From assembly GCA_963921825.1 (NCBI GenBank), contig OY997595.1, positions 14,191,228-14,255,227 of the forward strand: a stretch of DNA of 64,000 nt, in the 5' to 3' direction. Origin of the DNA: Erodium maritimum (lineage: Eukaryota > Streptophyta > Magnoliopsida > Geraniales > Geraniaceae). This document shows, piece by piece, positions 1 through 12,420 of the stretch (the stretch's first letter is position 1; the number at the start of each line of letters is the position of its first letter). The notes beneath the pieces are model-generated. The model searched no databases, had not been told where the DNA came from, and saw only the letters and a list, made by a program, of their open reading frames with translations. The translations under genes were made by a program, and so were the position numbers.

Positions 1-381
1 AGTAAGTTTCGATATTTAACCCTAAAATAAAATATTGTATTTTTGAGGCTTTGAAGCTGAAAGTTTCGAAACAGAATTAGGAAATTCTGCAGTGGTGAGA
101 TGTCTATAAAGATATCCAGAATTAAATTTATTAAACTGACTTGTATGTGAAGCAAACAGAGATTTTTATTAAACAGTTAAAATTATCGAAAGAGAATATA
201 TTATATGAAAGACGTCTACTTCCTATGAACTTAAAGACGTCCACTCGGTAACATCTGAAATAATTGCATTCAAAGATGTTTACTCGATAACAACTGAAAG
301 TTGATCCCAAATGTGTTCAACAAGATCGTCTGTCAGCTTCCTATGAAATTGTGCATCGCGCAAGTCGCTACGTCTATTTAG

Positions 382-1212
382 TCACTCCGTATATTGAGGA
401 AGTGGTCCACGGAGCAACGCTACAACCTCGACATAGTAAGGAATATCACCATCTGACTCATCAACAAAAATTTCCGCACCTCCTTCAAACGAGTCGCGTT
501 CTTCCTCCACAATCATATCATGAAAAATAATGCAAGTATGCATTATGTTTGCAAGCGTGCTTCTGTCCCAGACACGGGCAAGCCATGTGATGATGTGCCA
601 ACCCAACTACAGGACTCCAAAGGCTCGTTCCACATCTTTTCTTGTACACTCATAATGCTTCGTAAACAATCCGTCCTTCAGCACGAGAGGTTGTGGTATT
701 GTTTTTACAAAACGACTCCAAGTTTGGTAAATTCCATCAACCAAATAATAAGGGTGATCGTAAGACGTATCGTTGACTTCGTAGTGAGTGGTATGTTCGC
801 GACCTTCCAATACGTTTGAACTATGTGCGATTTGTTGATAATGTTGATGCCATTGTTCGACTGCATCCAGGTTGATCACAAGCATCATTCCTTTGGAAAA
901 AGTAGTTGTCATGGGTGACAACGACATATATAATACGAAAGAAAAGAGGTCGGCTCATTCGAAATCGACGCTGGAATGTATCTGCTCCGAAAACCGGCTC
1001 CTCTGAAAAGTAGTCATGCATCAAACGTTCGCTCCCATTAGAACGATTTCGAAACAACACTCTTTTCTTTCGGGACCCTTGAATGACTTTTTCAACTATC
1101 CCGTCTAAATTGGCCTCAACTTCTGCAATGAACGTGCCGTTGTACATGTAATTTCTTCCTCGATCATTTCCAATTGTGCCTCCACAAGCGCTAGTATATC
1201 TTCACCCACCAT
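382..1212 (-). pseudogene. Decayed PIF/Harbinger transposase (copy A)
   Basis: Read on the minus strand from an ATG at 1212, consecutive frames give blocks that align in order with the intact transposase at 22893-24299: FRMSRPLFFRI, HPYYLVDGIYQTW, CTRKDVERAFGVL and MHTCIIFHDMIVEEE. The reading frame shifts several times. The central part that should carry the first two catalytic aspartates is missing: the text jumps from near residue 105 of the intact protein to the block before HPYYLVDGIY. The E of KDVERAFGVL, the third catalytic position, remains. Such proteins are DDE transposases that cut and paste elements flanked by 3 bp duplications; this copy cannot be active. The ends of the element were not found. 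The 5' side (1440-1620) is GC-rich, like the 5' end of the intact element. Confidence 0.85.
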
Positions 1213-1744
1213 CGAACTTGTAATATCGAATTTTGAACTTAGAGCTAAAGCTAGTTGGATTTTGGTGTACAAATAAAGAGGTGTCACCTTATATTTATAG
1301 GGAAAAATATATATGTATTTTTGAGACGAAAGGTCATAAGCGGGTTAGTTATTGGGGTTTTCCCTTAAAAAAAATATTAACGGTAACATAATCGTCTGAA
1401 TTTTCCAACGGTTTTTTTTCTTTCAAAATAAGGCGACACGTCAGTATGGGAGAGGAGCAGCAAATCGGGTGCGGGTCCAGAACCCCGACCATGCGTCAGG
1501 CTCTGAACTCGCGCGTCGGGCTCTTCCGGCTTCAGCAGACGAGACTCCCTCTGGCTCCAGCGACACGCAACCTTGAGCTTCGGGTTCAAGTCTAGAGTCG
1601 CCAAAAACACGCCTGCTACGCATGTCCTAACAGGTCCACCGATCTTGGGTTTCATTCTTTTCTCTCCTATAGCATGTTGAAATTTGAAGTTGGTTCCGGC
1701 TGGATTATTGTGCATGTGTCACCTCATCATCCAACAATTCAATG

Positions 1745-2165
1745 TATTATTTACATGTTTGTTGTTCATCCTTAATAATCACACTGTGCATGACGATGCA
1801 CGCAAGCCAGATTTGTTTGACTGTTTTCCTTTCTCATAATTTGTTTGGGCGAGTAAAATTGTGAAAACGATTTTGTAGAATGTCAAATATTCGTTCAATA
1901 TCTTCTCTTGATGCTTCTATGTATAGCCTATACCTTTTAATTAGGAGGTTATGGTGGTAAAATTATTTTCAAAAATGAATCTCAATATGGATAAATACAA
2001 CCAATTAAATAGCACGAGTACTCATTGTCATTTGGCATACTTGTTGTTGATATACTTTATTGAGCATGTTGATGTCACTGTTTTAATCTATGAAACCGAA
2101 AAATGTATGTCATAACTGAGTATCTTGTGATGCAACAACTTCGAATATAATAGTCAAACAAAATA
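1745..2165 (-). pseudogene. Second, older Harbinger transposase fragment
   Basis: On the minus strand this stretch encodes, with frame shifts, a block SDINM near 2070-2080 that matches the NNDINVL region of the intact transposase, and EASREDIERIFDILQNRF near 1870-1920 that matches its GARKDIERVFGVLQARW block (third catalytic residue). Spacing and order fit a Harbinger DDE transposase. It is not continuous in frame with copy A next to it and is more degraded, so it is probably a separate, older insertion. Confidence 0.6.
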
Positions 2166-2169
2166 ATCC

Positions 2170-2600
2170 CTGTGTCAAAATTCGGATCTCTCCATATACA
2201 TTTGTTTTGAAAAGAGTACATGACCGAGCACTTATAATCGTCAGACAATTAGCTTAGACGATAAATCATCGTCAGGCTACTGAGTCCGAGGGATTCATTT
2301 CCATCAAAGATGTTCTTAGCTTGAACACGAGGTGGACAAAGTGGCGCTCAAAACTGACGAAGAGGTATGCTACGGCGTGGGAGCGAGCAGGTGATTCTAC
2401 CGTGCACTGTTTCAGTTTCTATGTTCTCTACATATACTTCATCATATCAATTTGCATTAACGACCAGCCTTAGGAAGTTAACCAAAGGCCAGAGAGGACA
2501 TTTCTCAAACTAATTGAACAAAAATATGTGGATTTCGATCTAAAAAAATCACAAGTTCAAGCTGCTGACTAATCTACAAACATGTTTCTCAAAACAACAT
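2170..2600. other. Unassigned stretch between Harbinger debris and PPT1
   Basis: I see no convincing coding exon, repeat or element end here. The part next to 2600 is likely to include the 3' untranslated region and downstream flank of the PPT gene, which ends at 2655 on the minus strand. Confidence 0.4.
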
Positions 2601-2654
2601 TTCAGTTTCATCCTTAAACATCCATAATTCTCCACCAAAAAGTATCAGTGCAAT

Positions 2655-5448
2655 TTAAGCAGTTTTTGGCTTTGACTTGATGCGCTTCACTCGGGAGTAG
2701 AGAAACACTCCGGCAAGGGCCACACCAGTGCCTGCACCAGAACCCAAGAAAATAAATGTATGTGAGGAAGAAAGGGAAGGGTATCATATGAAAATGATGC
2801 ATTCAAAAATAAGAAATTGTTCTGAAACATGGATCATGAGAAAGTAAATTTACCGAGAGAGTTGATGGGTGAGACTGGTGTTTTGAAGAAGAGAACCGAG
2901 CTCACAATTACTACTACACGCTTCACACAGTTGCCCACAGAGTGAGTTACAGGGGACACCCTTTGCAAAATCATATATGAAACCTGCATTGTTCAAAACC
3001 AACAGAGAATCAGAACTGTTCCTAGGGGGTCTGGAAGCAACATCAGTGAACATTGGAAATACTAGGGTAACTTATTTCTGGATAAACTAACAAGAGGAGA
3101 AAAAATCGGTCAAACAGTTGACTCAGACATTGGAAGAAGCTTATTCTGTCCGGGGAACACGTTAAATAAGGTAGATTACAACTACAAGTAAGAAATGAGA
3201 AAAACTAAAACCAAGTTCCTCACCTGCTGATAAGCATGGAAGCAGAGTGCAGCAATAAGAGACCTAGTGCCCAATACTTTCAGATCCAAACCCTGTCATC
3301 AAAAACAACAAAGATATTGAACATTCACATCAAAGAGCTTTTCAGCAGCAGCAACAACACAATAGATATGTAGAGTACTTACAGCAGATTGAATGTATGC
3401 AGGGGTAAATTTGACACCTTCCAAGAAGATAGTCAAAGGAAGCAACATTACAAATGACATAACTGTTATAATTGAAAAGAGAGTAATGTTGTCCAAAGAT
3501 TCCTGGTTGACAAAAGAAGAAATAAACTTATTAACTGACAAAAGCAAAATCATACTATAGTGTGTTTTAATAAACTGGTTATATGTGTAAGGCTACATAT
3601 GGTCATTTTGAATGATCATAAGCACCCCAAATAACATGTTATAGTACCTCTTTCTTAACCATGACCTTTTTGCTGAGGACATTGCGAGATTGGTTGCTCA
3701 AATTAGAAGCCATTGCACTCCAAAACCCAGCCCTGAAAAAAAAAGGTTTAGTTTAACAAAATAATTAAGACTAAGGTGTCAGGTTTCTTCTGAACAAAAG
3801 CAGCATGTTCTGTTTCATTCTATCAACCCAAAGAACTATATGCACTTTTAACTTCTTACCAGTTAAAAGAGGCCTCAGTGACGGATGCCAGCGCAACTCC
3901 GCCAACAATTGGTAATAGAGCAAGAACCACCCAGGGAGTGGGAAACTGTTAAGCAGAAAAAGACAAAGCTATAACTTAATATCGACAAATTTGAAGCTAT
4001 GACTTGTACAGACATTAAGCACAGCAAAAAAAATATCCATTTGCATTTGCAATCCCAATAAAAACATAGAGAATGTGGTATGACTCGGGATATCAGAATG
4101 TCATCTGATCCAAATACACAAGGAGTAGAGGCATGAGAAATTCAAACCTCTCCTAGAAACATAGCAGAGAGAACAACTGAGAAAAAGGGCTCCATAGCTT
4201 TGATAGTGTGAGTGAATGAAACTGCCACTTTCCCAAGACTCATGTTAGTAAAGAGGTTCCCCAGAGAATGCACCATTGCCAGAGGGATAATCGCAGCAAG
4301 CTGTCAAGATAATAAGCACATTAATATCAACAACATAACAATCAGAGTAGAACAGCTCTGCAAACAAAAGAGATACCTGCCCCTTGCTAATTCTGGGCCT
4401 GTACAAATTGACAGTCCACATAGACAAAACAAGCACAGTCCCAACAGCAAACTGAATCAAAGTGACAGTTGCTGGGTAATGGAAAGCCTTCAGAACCTGC
4501 CAACAAGAAAAATCAAACTCATTTCAAATCCAGTGTTCACAATACTACTCATTTATGATTTATAGAAATTGAGACAGGGGATCAAATTGGTTCCATAGCC
4601 CCTTCAATCGCAATTCAAATTTAAAACCTACAGTTATATTCCGAACAAAGCCTTAAAAGTACAAGTACAACCTCAATCCACTTTATGAACAACTTGTTTT
4701 TCCACAAAGTAACCCTTTAACCACTGAAAGAGTGAAAACTATATTGAACAAAACCGATCTGATTCCTAAATATGGTTGGTTTTCATCACTTAATATTAGG
4801 TCCAAATTTACAACTTTGGTTGAAATACAGCTAAGTATATATACATTTCACAGTTTCTTTCGAATTCTCTGGACAAGTAAAATAAAATTTCCCGAACAAG
4901 CACAGTTTCTTTTACAGAACACTCGGACCAATCCATTTCGCCACATAAATTCACCGATCTACCATTTCCACCTCCAACACACTCAGTTCTTCACAAAAGA
5001 CGAAATAAAACAAGCAAATATCAATAATCAACTGAAATGAGTAAATCCAAACCTGCTTGTTGTAGATATTGAAGTAGATGTTGAACAGGTACCATAGACC
5101 AAACAGCAACCCGAGCTCAAGAGTCTTGGAGAAGCTACTCTTCTCAGTCTCTCCGGAGGCCCCGGGGACCGGAGTGGCCTTAACCTCGAAACGACCGGTC
5201 TTGGAATCGGACTGTAGAGGCGGGAGGGGATTCCACGCACGGAGGCGCGAGGGGGAGGAGGGCAAGCACCATGAACGCTGAGGGAACGACGTGGCGGAGG
5301 AATCGACATTGAGAGAAAAAGCAGCGTCCTGCGATCTGGAGGAGAAGCGGAGGGGACTGAATTTAGGGTTGGGGCGTGACGGGCTCGCGAGGCCTCTGGG
5401 CTTGGCGAGCGAGATTGAAGGAGAGAAAGTGAAAGCTGTGCTCTGCAT
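2655..5448 (-). CDS. PPT1: Plastid phosphoenolpyruvate/phosphate translocator
   Basis: Nine exons join in one frame of 411 residues: 5448-5053, 4496-4377, 4300-4148, 3945-3860, 3732-3648, 3502-3383, 3292-3224, 2983-2854, 2731-2655, all with GT-AG junctions. The family member from Arabidopsis (PPT1/CUE1) is of nearly the same length. Residues 1 to about 80 ([18 protein letters not shown] onward) are Ser/Arg/Pro-rich, as in a chloroplast transit peptide. The mature part has family blocks [50 protein letters not shown] and [16 protein letters not shown]; Lys364-Arg365 of the last block match the phosphate-binding pair known in plastid phosphate translocators. The protein should sit in the plastid inner envelope and import PEP in exchange for phosphate, feeding the shikimate pathway and fatty acid synthesis. 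The first ATG of this frame was rejected as the start because MQSTAF matches the family N terminus. The gene looks intact. Confidence 0.95.
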
Positions 5449-5776
5449 TTTCGGAGATCTGGGAAGGCGGAGGTAGGTGAAAGAGGAGGCGACGAAGAAG
5501 AGAGAGCTCCGTTGGAGAGTCCGCAGAAGACCGGAGTTGGTGATATATGAGGAAAAGTAGGTATCTCTAAAAACAAATGCCACTATATTTCCTCCACGAG
5601 ATCCCCTTCCAATTTTAGTATTGTTTTTTCTCCTTTGATTCTTATTCTATCTACACAATTAGAATTTTTATTTGTATTTCAAAATTACGTGAAATATAAA
5701 TTGAGAAAAAAAAGCATTTATTATGTTGTTTTCCGTTGTTTAGTGGATTGTAATGAATTTTATGTTGGCTTGTATT
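5449..5776 (-). promoter_or_regulatory. PPT1 5' leader and proximal promoter
   Basis: Reading upstream on the minus strand, a TATA-like run (catatatcac on the minus strand, about 5540-5549) lies roughly 95 bp before the start codon, so transcription probably begins near 5510-5520. The DNA just upstream of it (5551 to about 5677, plus 5758-5776) is present a second time at 19262-20618. In this copy a hAT element has landed at 5777, about 230 bp upstream of the TATA-like run, and may bound the promoter. The exact start site is not determined. Confidence 0.45.
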
Positions 5777-6601
5777 TAGGGGTGGGCAAAAAAACCGAAA
5801 CCGGTAAAACCGACCACCACCGATCGGAACCACCACCGGAAAACCCGGAACCAAAACTTCCGGTCAAGTTATTGGTGGTGGAAGTGTCAAACCGGTTGTC
5901 TTATGGTTGGTTACCGGTTCTTTAAGCGTCAAACCGGTGAAAACCCACCCAACCGGTATTGTACATGTAAAATCAAACCTTCTTGTGTTTGAATTCCCGA
6001 GAACGCCTCTCAATTAAGCATGTGTTTGTTTTGTATTGGGTTCAATTTATGAAGGTTCAATTTTTCAGCTCTTAATCAAAAATTAATTGGAGAACATTAA
6101 CCACTCTTATATATATATAGTTACAGATTAATTTTGTATTATTTCCTCTCAAAAGATTTTGGATTTGGCCTTCAGCAAAGACATTATTGGGTTCGGGCAA
6201 TAGTCTGTATGGTGATTTTTCTTGTTCTTATTCATTCTTGTATTAGCTTGTGAACAAAGCACAAGATGAACAATTAAGTAGTATTGATATGTTAGTTCTA
6301 TGATAGGGTTTTTTCATCATTAAAAGGGGGTCAAATGAGGGATTATTAGCCAGATTTGATCCCCTTTTAATGGTTTTTTCCTGCAACAAAAAAATATATA
6401 TGTGGGCCTAAATCTGAGGCTCAATTGTATAGTGGTTGGTTGGTTAAAACCACTAACCAACCCGTCAGTAAACTGGTTGGTTTCACTATGAAGATTTGGT
6501 TTTTGGGTTAGGGCTGGTTCCAAGATATGTCAAACCGATAATACTGGGTTGGGTCCGTGAAGGGGTCAATTGGGTGGTTAACCACCCAATGCCCACCTCT
6601 A
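5777..6601. mobile_element. Non-autonomous hAT element, 825 bp
   Basis: The ends are 12 bp inverted repeats with one mismatch: taggggtgggca at the left, tgcccacctcta at the right. An 8 bp target duplication, cttgtatt, flanks it at 5769-5776 and 6602-6609. This is the hAT pattern. There is no transposase frame; the interior holds repeated accggt motifs near the left end and aaccaaccaac-like motifs near the right. The duplicated promoter copy at 20600-20618 carries the same flank with cttgtatt only once, so it is the uninterrupted target site and confirms the boundaries. Confidence 0.92.
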
Positions 6602-6609
6602 CTTGTATT

Positions 6610-7930
6610 ATAACAAAAACTATGATTTTCTGTCCAAAAATTCACTTTGTAAAAAATGACTATTATACGGTTTTGTAGTATAGGATATAAATATTGATTT
6701 TCTTATCGTTCATCGTACATGGTGCGAGAAATTTATTATAAAAAACTTACGGACACTTGATCAAATTACGGGTGCGGTGACGTGAGTATATATAAAAAAA
6801 TTAATGGCAGAGATGCCCTCGTGAGAGGGCACTTTGACCAGTCATCCTAGACCCTTATAACCCCTACTAGTGACGGAGTGAGCAAGGTGTTTCAGACACG
6901 AGCTTTGTTTGAGGGTGAAGGGACGAAGGTCGCTGGAAGAAGTTTATGGTGAAGGAACGAAGGTCGGAGGAAGAATGTTCCTCAAACACGAAGAAGAAGG
7001 TTCAGTCAATAGTGTTGAGGTCGACAGACGACGAGTTGCAATGGTAAGATCTTAAACTACTTCAAAATCAATCTCCTTTTCGTGTGGAAATATCAAATCC
7101 CCAAACGAAAGTAGTGTAGGGTTCCGACCATGGGTCCAATTTAGGTGTACAACAGATGTGAAAAACCGAAATCCTAGAAATAGTATTTAGTGGATTCGTA
7201 TACCTTGTTATGGTCTCGGTTCTGAAAAAATAGGTGGAGGAAAGTTTGGGTTATCAAATAGTAGGCTTCGACAGTTAGAGTTAGAAATTTGTTGGAAGAT
7301 TAACACTTGTGTTGATTTTTTATTGACATTTAGGTGTAAGGAAACAGTAGGCAATAGGGCGTTCACAATTAGGGTTAGGAATTTTGTGGAAGAAAAAAAA
7401 TAGTCTTCATTGAATGCTTTACAATTATAAGTGTTGAAATAAGGGGAAAGAATTTGTAAATTAGGATTTCCACAATTAGGGTTAGGAAACACTAGGCAAT
7501 AGGGCTTTCACAATTATGTCATGTTGAATGCGTAAGTGTTGATAATTGATTGACAATTTTCTATAAGGGCGTTGAATTTGGAAGGCAAAGCCTAGTGTTA
7601 TGCTCTTGTGGAGTTCCAGCTCCTACGCTCACATCATACTCAATAAAAGATCTTGGTTGCAGATTTTTTGTATGTGGGAAATACAATGTAAAACTACACT
7701 TCATATTATGTATTGTTTTATGGGTTTGAATTTTTCAACTTTGTTAATTGATGATATATAATGATTGATGCATAGGGAAAGAAGTTGTAAATTGTTCCAA
7801 TTGGTTGATGAATTAGTGCATGAACTGTGTGACAAGACAACAACATTGGAAAAAACTTTACGACATGAGAAAAGAAAGAATATGAAAGGGGTCAAGTGTT
7901 TTTCTAATTGTATTTGGCTTATGTATGGTA
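6610..7930. other. Left, non-coding part of the large MULE and its flank
   Basis: No conserved coding block was found. From about 6860 to 7045 there is a purine-rich, leader-like stretch in the plus direction (repeated gacgaaggtcg motifs) ending in a possible splice donor, atggtaag, near 7042. From 7200 to 7520 imperfect repeats around cacaattagggttagg occur. This block continues across the element at 7941-12410 into 12421, as the 10 bp duplication there shows. Confidence 0.4.
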
Positions 7931-8276
7931 TTATATTTTAGAGGAGAAATCTGGTGAGAACCATGTTTTAACGTAGGAACCGCGAGAACCAATCTAAGTC
8001 ATCCATTTTAAGAATGGATGGATGAGATGCAATTGAGTAGTTGACTTGTTGACTGCAAAAAAAAACAACACTTTTTAATAAGTGGTAAGGGCTTTTTAGT
8101 AAAACTACCATATTACTTTTTTTTAACCAATTCACTAATTTAATTTTTCCCGCTTCGTTTGAACTCCGATTGGCTTCAAACTTGCGCCATTAGTTTTGTT
8201 TTTCTAAGGGTTTTCTACCAAGATCAGTCATGAATATATTTTGAAGCATAAAAAAAATTATTTCAGGGTTTATTTT

Positions 8277-11200
8277 TGTAATAACCACTCCCGGTCAACG
8301 ACAGTCAAACCTGCGAAAAACAGGAAAATTTAAAAAAATTAAGATAGACACTTAATTGACCTAAATTGACCCCGAGGGTCATACCGGACTTAATTTGACC
8401 CCGTTATCGACCAAAATGAGTTCCGGGGGACTCAGGGCAACTTTCTGATAAATTTGGGAAATGTTGACTTTTCGCTGGAAAAGTCAACCGAGTGACGTTT
8501 TGGTCCATTCGAGGACCGTTTGGGATCCAAAAAGCTTAGCCGTCGTCGCAACGGTCTTAGTTGAGCCGTTTCCTTGTAGCCCGTCAAGTTTCGTATTTTC
8601 TTGGGAAAAGTGCCCGTTCGGGGCCCGAAACGTCCGTTTTTCGCGAATCTGATTGGAAAATATCAAGTAGATATTTTCCAAAAGGTGTGGGGCCCACCTT
8701 GCCACTTGTCCAATTAGTGGTGGTGTTAGTTTTGGGGGGAAATGAGTGGTGAGGGAGAGTGGTCGGCCATGTGGGGTTAAAAGAGAAAAAAAAATAGAAA
8801 ATGAGTTAGTTGTTTGAAATTAGAAAAAGAAGAAGAGAGTTAGAGAGAGAAGGAGAAGGAGAAGAAGAGAGAAGGATAAGAAGCTAGGGTTTTGGGGATT
8901 TATCGAGCCTTTGGATCGTCTCAAGGCAAGGAGCAACATCGTTCCCCTCGTCTTCCTCTTGAGTAAGCACCGAACCGATTCCCGTTTTGTTAATTTTCAA
9001 ATGTTAGGGTTTGGGTTTAATTGATGAGTTAGGGTTGTAGTAAGGTTGGGGGTTTATGGGAGACGTTTTAGAGGTGTTTGGAGGGTTGTTTGAACGTTTT
9101 CCGGCGACCGAGAGCTCGGGAGGAGCCCCGGCCACCTTAGGAGGTGGCTGGCCGGAGCTATGGCCGGCCACCACCATGGTGGTCGAGCCCCCCTTGAACC
9201 CTAGGGCTCATAGCCAAGTGGGCCGGGTGGGGCCCACGTGCTCGGGAGATCGGGTTTAGTGTTCGGGAGGTTTAAAACGTCCCTCGGACCATTTATCCTT
9301 AACCGAATCGAAAATTGGAATTAAATTGGAGAAGTTGTAATTAACGTGTTTTAGAAACTTTAAACGTTAATTATTTGACTCGGAAGTCGGAATTCGTTTC
9401 CGTCAAGTGCATTGGGTTCCTTGAACTATTCTAAGACCGTAGAAACGAAAACGGGGGCTTTTGGAGCCCCGAAAGGCAATTTACAAAACCCGGGCAGATT
9501 CGCCATGTCGGGCGAATCGGGCCTTTACGGGTCCTTTATCGACAATGTCGAGTAATTGGGAAGTTTGGGAGTGATCGACATTGTCGGGGTTACGTTTGGG
9601 CGTTAAGTTTATTAATTTCCGGTTTATTCCTACTAGTTAAAAGTGCTTTGAAATTTGTGTTCTTTTAGATCGTGCTGCGGACCGAGGCAAAGGGAGGCTC
9701 GGCGAGTGACTGGGATCACGTCGAGGTTTAGTGGAGCACTTTTGGAGTTATATACGAGGTAGGGAAAAGTAGCCGGATCTCGGCCCTGACTAGGGAAAGT
9801 TAATTGTAGAACTGCATGTGACACCGGGGTGTCGTGGGTTATTTTAGGTTATCAAGTATTAGAAAAGCATGATACGGGATCGTAGCAATTATTAGAAAAG
9901 CATGTGACACTTAGTAGTGTCGTAGGAGCAGAGAACTTAGCGATACTAGAATTACTGGAGGCATATGACCATGCCCGGAGGTTGATTGTGAACTTATCGA
10001 TATTAGGAGTACTGGAGGCATATCACCATGCCCGGAGGTTGATTGAGAAACTGTTGATATTAGGACTGTTGTAGGCATTGGTTATGCCGGAGGTTGATTG
10101 TTTATTTGGTGTCTTGGGTGACCTTGAGAGCATGTGCTATTATTGTTGAGTCTTGGGTGGCCATGAGAGCCCGTGTTATTATTGTTGAGTTTTGGGTGGC
10201 CTTGAGAGCCCGTGTTATTATTGTTGAGTTTTGGGTGGCCTTGAGAGCCCGTGTTGTTATTGTTGAGTTTTGGGTGGCCTTGAGAGCCCGTGTTATTAGT
10301 GTTGAGTTTTGGGTGGCCTTGAGAGCCCGTGTTATTATTGTTGAGTTTTGGGTGGCCTTGAGAGCCCGTGTTATTATTGTTGAGTTTTGGGTGGCCTTGA
10401 GAGCCCGTGTTATTATTGTTGAGTTTTGGGTGGCCTTGAGAGCCCGTGTTATTATTATTGAGTTTTGGGTGGCCGTGAGAGCCCGTGGGGTTGTGAACCC
10501 GTACTTTACCGTTGGAGTCTTGGGTGGCCATGAGGGCCCGTAGGGTTGTTGAACCCGTGTTTGTTGTTGGTGTCTTGGTGGCCTTGAGTGTCTGTGGAGT
10601 TGAGACCGGTGTCGTTACTGTCTGTTGAACTTTGTTTGTGATTGTGTTTGGTTACTTGATCATGGTGGAGGTTGTGTGGTGTAGCTAGCCTCCCGACTGG
10701 GATCAGGAGAAGCGGAGAGGTTGTGGGCTAGCTCCCCGATTGGGATCGGGGGAAGTTGTGAGACAGGTCGACCGCCTGGCCCGACTGGGATCGGAAAGGG
10801 CGAGGGACAGAGAGGTTACTGAGACAGGTCGACCGCCTGGCCCGACTGGGATCGGAAAGGGCGAGATACATAGATGGTTACTGAGCAGCTGGTATGCGAT
10901 CCTTTGTGATCTTGTTTGGTGTGCGATCCTTTGTGATCTTGGGTGTTGCGTGGTTGTCAGTCGTGTCTTTGGAGGAGGTCGTCAATCGTTCTGTGGGGTC
11001 TACACCTCGTGTCCGAGTGTTGAGTCAGTTGAGGAAAGTATTGGTCGTGTGTGTGTCTTTTGAGTCGTTGTTGGTGTCACCGGCTTTGTCTGCTAAGTAT
11101 GCCATAGTCAGTCTGTTATCTGTGGTGGTGAGCGAACGCTCACCCCTAGCTGCTTTTCCTACATGTACCGTTCGCAGTCTGGACTAGGTGAGCTTCTGAA

Positions 11201-11417
11201 GCTTGAAGAGCTTGAAGCGGGCTTCTGGGTGTTTTGAGTCTAGTGACGTGTACCTCGTTTTTGTCCAAGTGTGGGACTTATTTTTGAGATGTAAATATTA
11301 TTATTTTGTTGAACTAAACTGACATTTCAAAGTGATTTAATGAAAACAGGTTTCAAGTATTGTATCTTTTTAAATGTTCGCGTCCCGAGTTCGGTTTACT
11401 GAAATTGGGGCGTGACA
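8277..11417. mobile_element. Solo LTR, 3.1 kb, probably Ty3/gypsy
   Basis: It starts tgtaataacc and ends gggcgtgaca, with the TG...CA ends of an LTR, and is flanked by a 5 bp duplication atttt (8272-8276 and 11418-11422). No primer binding site, gag or pol is present, so it is a solo LTR left by recombination. Long LTRs with this kind of start and a gggcgtgaca-type end are typical of plant chromovirus (Tekay/Del) elements; this assignment is from general knowledge. A block near 8488-8570 recurs at about 63475-63590, inside a second LTR of the same family that starts at 63433. Tandem repeats lie at 10111-10550. Confidence 0.85.
10111..10550. repeat. 39 bp tandem repeat, about 11 units, within the LTR
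   Basis: The unit is 39 bp: gttgagttttgggtggcct followed by tgagagcccgtgttattatt. The middle copies are nearly identical and the outer ones diverge. Because 39 is a multiple of three, long open frames of 149 codons appear on both strands with 13-residue periodicity. These are a by-product of the repeat, not genes. A second pair of repeats, about 60 bp apart, follows at 10757-10870 around caggtcgaccgcctggcccg. Confidence 0.9.
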
Positions 11418-11436
11418 ATTTTTTTATAAAAAAATC

Positions 11437-11880
11437 TAGGTAATTTTTATCAACACTTTGCTCTGGATTTATCAACATTTTTACACTAGTTTTATCAACA
11501 CTTTACCCTGGTTTTATCACCTCATTTTCCAAAACTGATCATGATTTTATCACCTCATCGCGTGCTTTTTATGAACACTAGTTTTATCATTCAATTTACG
11601 TGTGTTTTATCACCCCCATCACATGTTTTTTTTTAAGCACGAAAAAAGTTATTTCGGGCTGATTTTTAAAGAAATTATATCTGGGTAATTTTTACCAACA
11701 CTTTGCTCTGGGTTTATCAACACTTTACACTGGTTTTATCACCTTATTCTCCAAAACTGATCATGATTTTTATCATCTCATCACGTGCTTTTTATGAACA
11801 CCAGTTTTATCAACACTAAACACTAGATTTATCATTGAATTACGTGTGTTTTATCACCCCATCACAAGTTTTTTTATCAA
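11437..11880. repeat. Two tandem copies of a ~245 bp block in the MULE-type element
   Basis: A block starting at about 11437 (aatttttatcaacactttgctctgg) is repeated from about 11682 in slightly altered form. Both copies hold ctgatcatgat, cgtgctttttatgaacac and acgtgtgttttatcaccc in the same order. It is a subterminal repeat of the host element. Confidence 0.75.
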
Positions 11881-12420
11881 CGTTAAACTCTAGTGTATCA
11901 CACTTATTATCAAAATTGAACGTGGTTTTTATCACCTCATTATTTGTTTCTTATCGCTTCATTACATGTTTTTATCAACATTTAGCACTAGTTTAGTACT
12001 CTGATATAAAACATTTATTAGTGAAGATTTATCAACGCTCAATATTATTTTTATCACCTTGATATAAATTTTTATTTTCGTGCTTCAAAATATATTCATG
12101 ACTAATCTTGATTTAAAGCCCTTGAAAAAAGAAAAACATTGGCGCAAGTTTGAAGTTAATCGGAGTTCAAACGAATCGGGAAATATTAAATTAGTGAATT
12201 GATTAAAAAAAGATGGACACTTGTCCACATGACACCATGCTATTACAATTATGCCCTTGCTTGTGTGAGAATGAATAAAAGTGACGTGAATTTGGGTAGA
12301 ATTGGGGTGATGATGTGGCATCATGGTGAATGTTGGATCTTAGGACTGTGTGGCTAGGATTGGTTCTCATGGTTCCTATGTTAAAAGTGGTTCTCAATAG
12401 ATTATCCCCCTTATATTTTA

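Larger units (their letters stand above)
7941..12410. mobile_element. MULE-type element with ~330 bp inverted ends, hosting a solo LTR
   Basis: The outer segments 7941 to about 8265 and about 12075 to 12410 are imperfect inverted repeats. They begin gaggagaaatctggtgagaacc and, read from the right, gggggataatctattgagaacc in part. A perfect 10 bp target duplication, ttatatttta, flanks the element (7931-7940 and 12411-12420). Long terminal repeats and a 9-10 bp duplication are the Mutator-like pattern. Without the inserted solo LTR (8277-11417) the element is about 1.3 kb and non-coding. The interior 11420-12070 is made of repeated ttatcaacactt and ttttatcacctca motifs. Confidence 0.85.

Noticed and set aside
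5028..5576. Second 182-codon frame over PPT1 exon 1
   Set aside because: It is another phase of the same GC-rich exon; the MQSTAF frame joins eight further exons with translocator motifs.
10082..10543. Two overlapping open frames of 149 codons on opposite strands
   Set aside because: Both are produced by a 39 bp tandem repeat in a solo LTR; the translations are only 13-residue repeats.
10111..10550. CRISPR-like array of regular repeats
   Set aside because: The units are contiguous without unique spacers, and the genome is a plant's.
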